Assembly: GCA_038526275.1 (NCBI GenBank)
Contig: JBCBGY010000089.1
Coordinates: 1-16,642, forward strand
Direction: 5' to 3'
DNA: 16,642 nt
Origin: 188UL27-1 sp038526275
GTDB lineage: Bacteria; Pseudomonadota; Alphaproteobacteria; Rhodobacterales; Rhodobacteraceae
Under the pieces are notes generated by a model. That model saw only the letters and a program-made list of their open reading frames with translations, had not been told where the DNA came from and did no database searches. Each line of letters starts with the position of its first letter. Positions within the stretch are counted from its first letter, which is position 1. This document shows positions 14,948 through 16,642 of the stretch, one piece after another. The position numbers were made by a program, and so were the translations under genes.

Positions 14948-16642
14948 GTGAACCGTGCCACGACCATGCTATTCGTCGGACTGCTTTGGCTTTGGGCTCC
15001 CGTTGCCTGGGCCCAGCAGGTCTGGCTTCAGATCGAAGCCCTGCCAACATTGGCCGAGGCCCAAACGCGCGCCCAAGCCTATACAAGGTCCTTTCAGAAT
15101 GTCAGCGGGTTCCAATTGCGTTCGGGCTGGTACGCCATTGCGCTCGGCCCCTACAGCCGGGCCACAGCCAACCAGGAGCTTGTAACGCTCCGGTCCCGTC
15201 GCCTGATCCCCCGCGACAGTTTCATCGCCCTGTCAGAGCAATACCGCCAGCAATTCTGGCCATCGGGCGCACAGGCCGCCCCTCAGCCTGACACTACGGC
15301 GCTGGCGGCGCAGGAACCGCCAGCGTTCCTGCCCACCGATGAAACGCTGCGCGAAGCCCGGTCCAGCGAATCTCTTCTCACCCGCGATGAACGGCTGAAT
15401 TTGCAAGAAGCTCTGCAATGGTTCGGTTTCTATTCAGGCGGAATTGACGGCGCGTTTGGCCGCGGCACACGCGCTGCCATGGAGGTTTGGCAGATCAGCA
15501 AGGGATTTGAACCGACCGGCGTTCTGACCACCAATCAACGCCTGACCTTGTTGAACGAATTTCAGGAGGTCTTTGCTTCCCTCGGTCTGCGTGTTGTCCG
15601 CGATGATCCAGCCGGGATCGAAATGCTGATACCAGCAGGTATGGTCGAACGTGACCGGGAAGAAACACCTTTCGTTCACTATGACAGCCGCACCGACGAT
15701 GGCGTGAAGCTCGTTTTGATCAGCCAGCGGGGCGACCAACGAACGCTCTTTGGCCTCTACGATATTATGCAAACGCTGGAAATCGTGCCGACCGATGGCG
15801 AGCGCAACCGGGCCCGCAACAGTTTCACCCTGACCGGCCAGAATGACAAGCTGCACAGTTACACCTATGCCGTCCTGAATGGCGATGCCGTCAAAGGGTT
15901 CACCCTTACCTGGAAGCCCGAGGATGCCCGGCTGATGAACCGCGTGGTCACCGACATGAAGGAAAGCTTCACAGCGCTGCCCGGACAGGTTCTGCCGGAA
16001 GTCACGGGCGACGGAAGCGAACAACGGATCGATCTGGTCTCTGGCCTGTCGATCAGAAAGCCCGAACGGTCCCGTTCCGGCTTTTTTGTCAATGCCGACG
16101 GCGCTGTTCTTACGACGACCGATGTGCTGGATGGCTGCGGCTATGTGACGATAGAGCGGGATACTCGGGCCAGCCTCGTCGCGCGGGATGAAACGCTGGG
16201 CGTGGCCTTGGTGGCCCCCGAGACCCCCCTGGCTCCCGCCGCTTTCGCCGCTTTCCAAAGCAGCATTCCCCGCCTCAGATCCGATATCGCGGTTTCTGGA
16301 TACCCATATGAAGGTGTCCTGGAGCAGCCAACCCTCACTTTTGGGCTGCTCGCCGACATTCGCGGGTTGAGCGGCGAAGAGACGGTGCAGCGACTGGAGG
16401 TCAAGACATTGGCGGGCGATGCGGGCGGGCCAGTGCTTGACGAAACAGGCGCCGTGATCGGCATGCTGCAAGCGGCGCAGACAGACGGCTCGCGTGCGCT
16501 TCCCGAAGATGTGCAATTTGCGACGAACGTCGCCTCGTTGGCCGAGTTTCTAGTTAATGCCGGGATCAATCCCGCTGCCTCCAGCAGCACCCAAGCGCTG
16601 GAGCCCGTGGATCTGACCACAAAGGCCAACAAGCTGACAGTT
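14948..16642 (+). CDS. Secreted SPOR / peptidoglycan-binding / trypsin-fold pseudoprotease, partial at right edge
   Basis: Exported envelope protein of unknown exact role; 565 residues are in the window and the frame is still open at the last base. Layout: signal peptide (1-22, ending AWA before QQ), SPOR-like domain (about 24-97, with SGWYAIALGPY), a Pro/Ala linker, a peptidoglycan_binding_1 domain (about 148-204, with GIDGAFGRGTRAAMEVWQ), an uncharacterised region (about 210-365), then a trypsin-like fold from about 370. The last domain keeps the fold signatures, but the three triad positions are changed: the His of LTxxH is D392, the Asp of DLAL is G418, and the Ser of GDSGGP is A492 (GDAGGP). 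It is thus probably not a protease. GTG start is supported by AGGGGAG 7 bases upstream; the next in-frame ATG (residue 7) would cut into the signal peptide. The gene diverges from glyQ. SPOR and the binding domain suggest attachment to septal or denuded peptidoglycan. Confidence 0.88.
   Translation, partial: MNRATTMLFVGLLWLWAPVAWAQQVWLQIEALPTLAEAQTRAQAYTRSFQNVSGFQLRSGWYAIALGPYSRATANQELVTLRSRRLIPRDSFIALSEQYRQQFWPSGAQAAPQPDTTALAAQEPPAFLPTDETLREARSSESLLTRDERLNLQEALQWFGFYSGGIDGAFGRGTRAAMEVWQISKGFEPTGVLTTNQRLTLLNEFQEVFASLGLRVVRDDPAGIEMLIPAGMVERDREETPFVHYDSRTDDGVKLVLISQRGDQRTLFGLYDIMQTLEIVPTDGERNRARNSFTLTGQNDKLHSYTYAVLNGDAVKGFTLTWKPEDARLMNRVVTDMKESFTALPGQVLPEVTGDGSEQRIDLVSGLSIRKPERSRSGFFVNADGAVLTTTDVLDGCGYVTIERDTRASLVARDETLGVALVAPETPLAPAAFAAFQSSIPRLRSDIAVSGYPYEGVLEQPTLTFGLLADIRGLSGEETVQRLEVKTLAGDAGGPVLDETGAVIGMLQAAQTDGSRALPEDVQFATNVASLAEFLVNAGINPAASSSTQALEPVDLTTKANKLTV

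Noticed and set aside
15434..16516. A 360-codon minus-strand open frame near the right edge
   Set aside because: Antisense to the SPOR/peptidoglycan-binding gene, which has a signal peptide, recognisable domains and a good ribosome-binding site; the minus frame has none of these.
1..16642. CRISPR arrays, insertion sequences, phage genes, integrase/att sites, tRNA or rRNA genes
   Set aside because: No regularly spaced repeats, transposase or integrase frames, or cloverleaf-like segments were found by eye on either strand.

Overview
The window looks like a chromosomal, mostly housekeeping segment of an alphaproteobacterium, most likely Rhodobacterales (Roseobacter/Rhodobacter group). The reasons are GC-rich coding sequence, alphaproteobacterial-type IleS and GlyQ/GlyS proteins, a small membrane protein resembling DUF6446 between glyQ and glyS, and a secreted SPOR / peptidoglycan-binding / trypsin-fold protein of a type I associate with that order. 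No IS elements, phage genes, CRISPR arrays, tRNAs or rRNAs were seen. The taxon is inferred from protein similarity by eye, not from a search.

Layout: (1) 1-2588, minus strand: a two-gene oxidoreductase operon, iorA-like [2Fe-2S] subunit followed by an iorB-like molybdopterin subunit that runs off the left edge. (2) 2589-3169: 581 bases without a convincing gene, holding two hairpins, one of them 10 bases past the ileS stop. (3) 3170-6079, minus: ileS, with a candidate sigma-70 promoter at 6224-6252 and a roughly 138-base leader containing a strong hairpin. (4) 6327-7538, plus: a group A FAD-dependent monooxygenase, divergent from ileS and convergent with the next gene, with only 2 bases between stop codons. 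(5) 7541-8215, minus: a secreted SleB-type cell-wall hydrolase. (6) 8421-10991, minus: a pyruvate-phosphate-dikinase-like protein whose ATP-grasp half appears to have lost key residues. (7) 11057-14708, minus: a tightly coupled glyQ - DUF6446-like - glyS operon. (8) 14948 to the right edge, plus: a secreted protein with SPOR, peptidoglycan-binding and trypsin-fold regions in which all three catalytic-triad positions are substituted.

Functionally the window combines two aminoacyl-tRNA synthetases (Ile, and Gly alpha2beta2), a PEP/pyruvate enzyme homologue, two cell-envelope proteins and two redox enzymes. The most distinctive observations are two apparent pseudoenzymes (the PPDK homologue and the pseudoprotease) and the conserved-looking small membrane protein co-translated with the glycyl-tRNA synthetase subunits. 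I see no clear multi-gene defence or mobile system; claims of novelty here are limited to these single-gene oddities.
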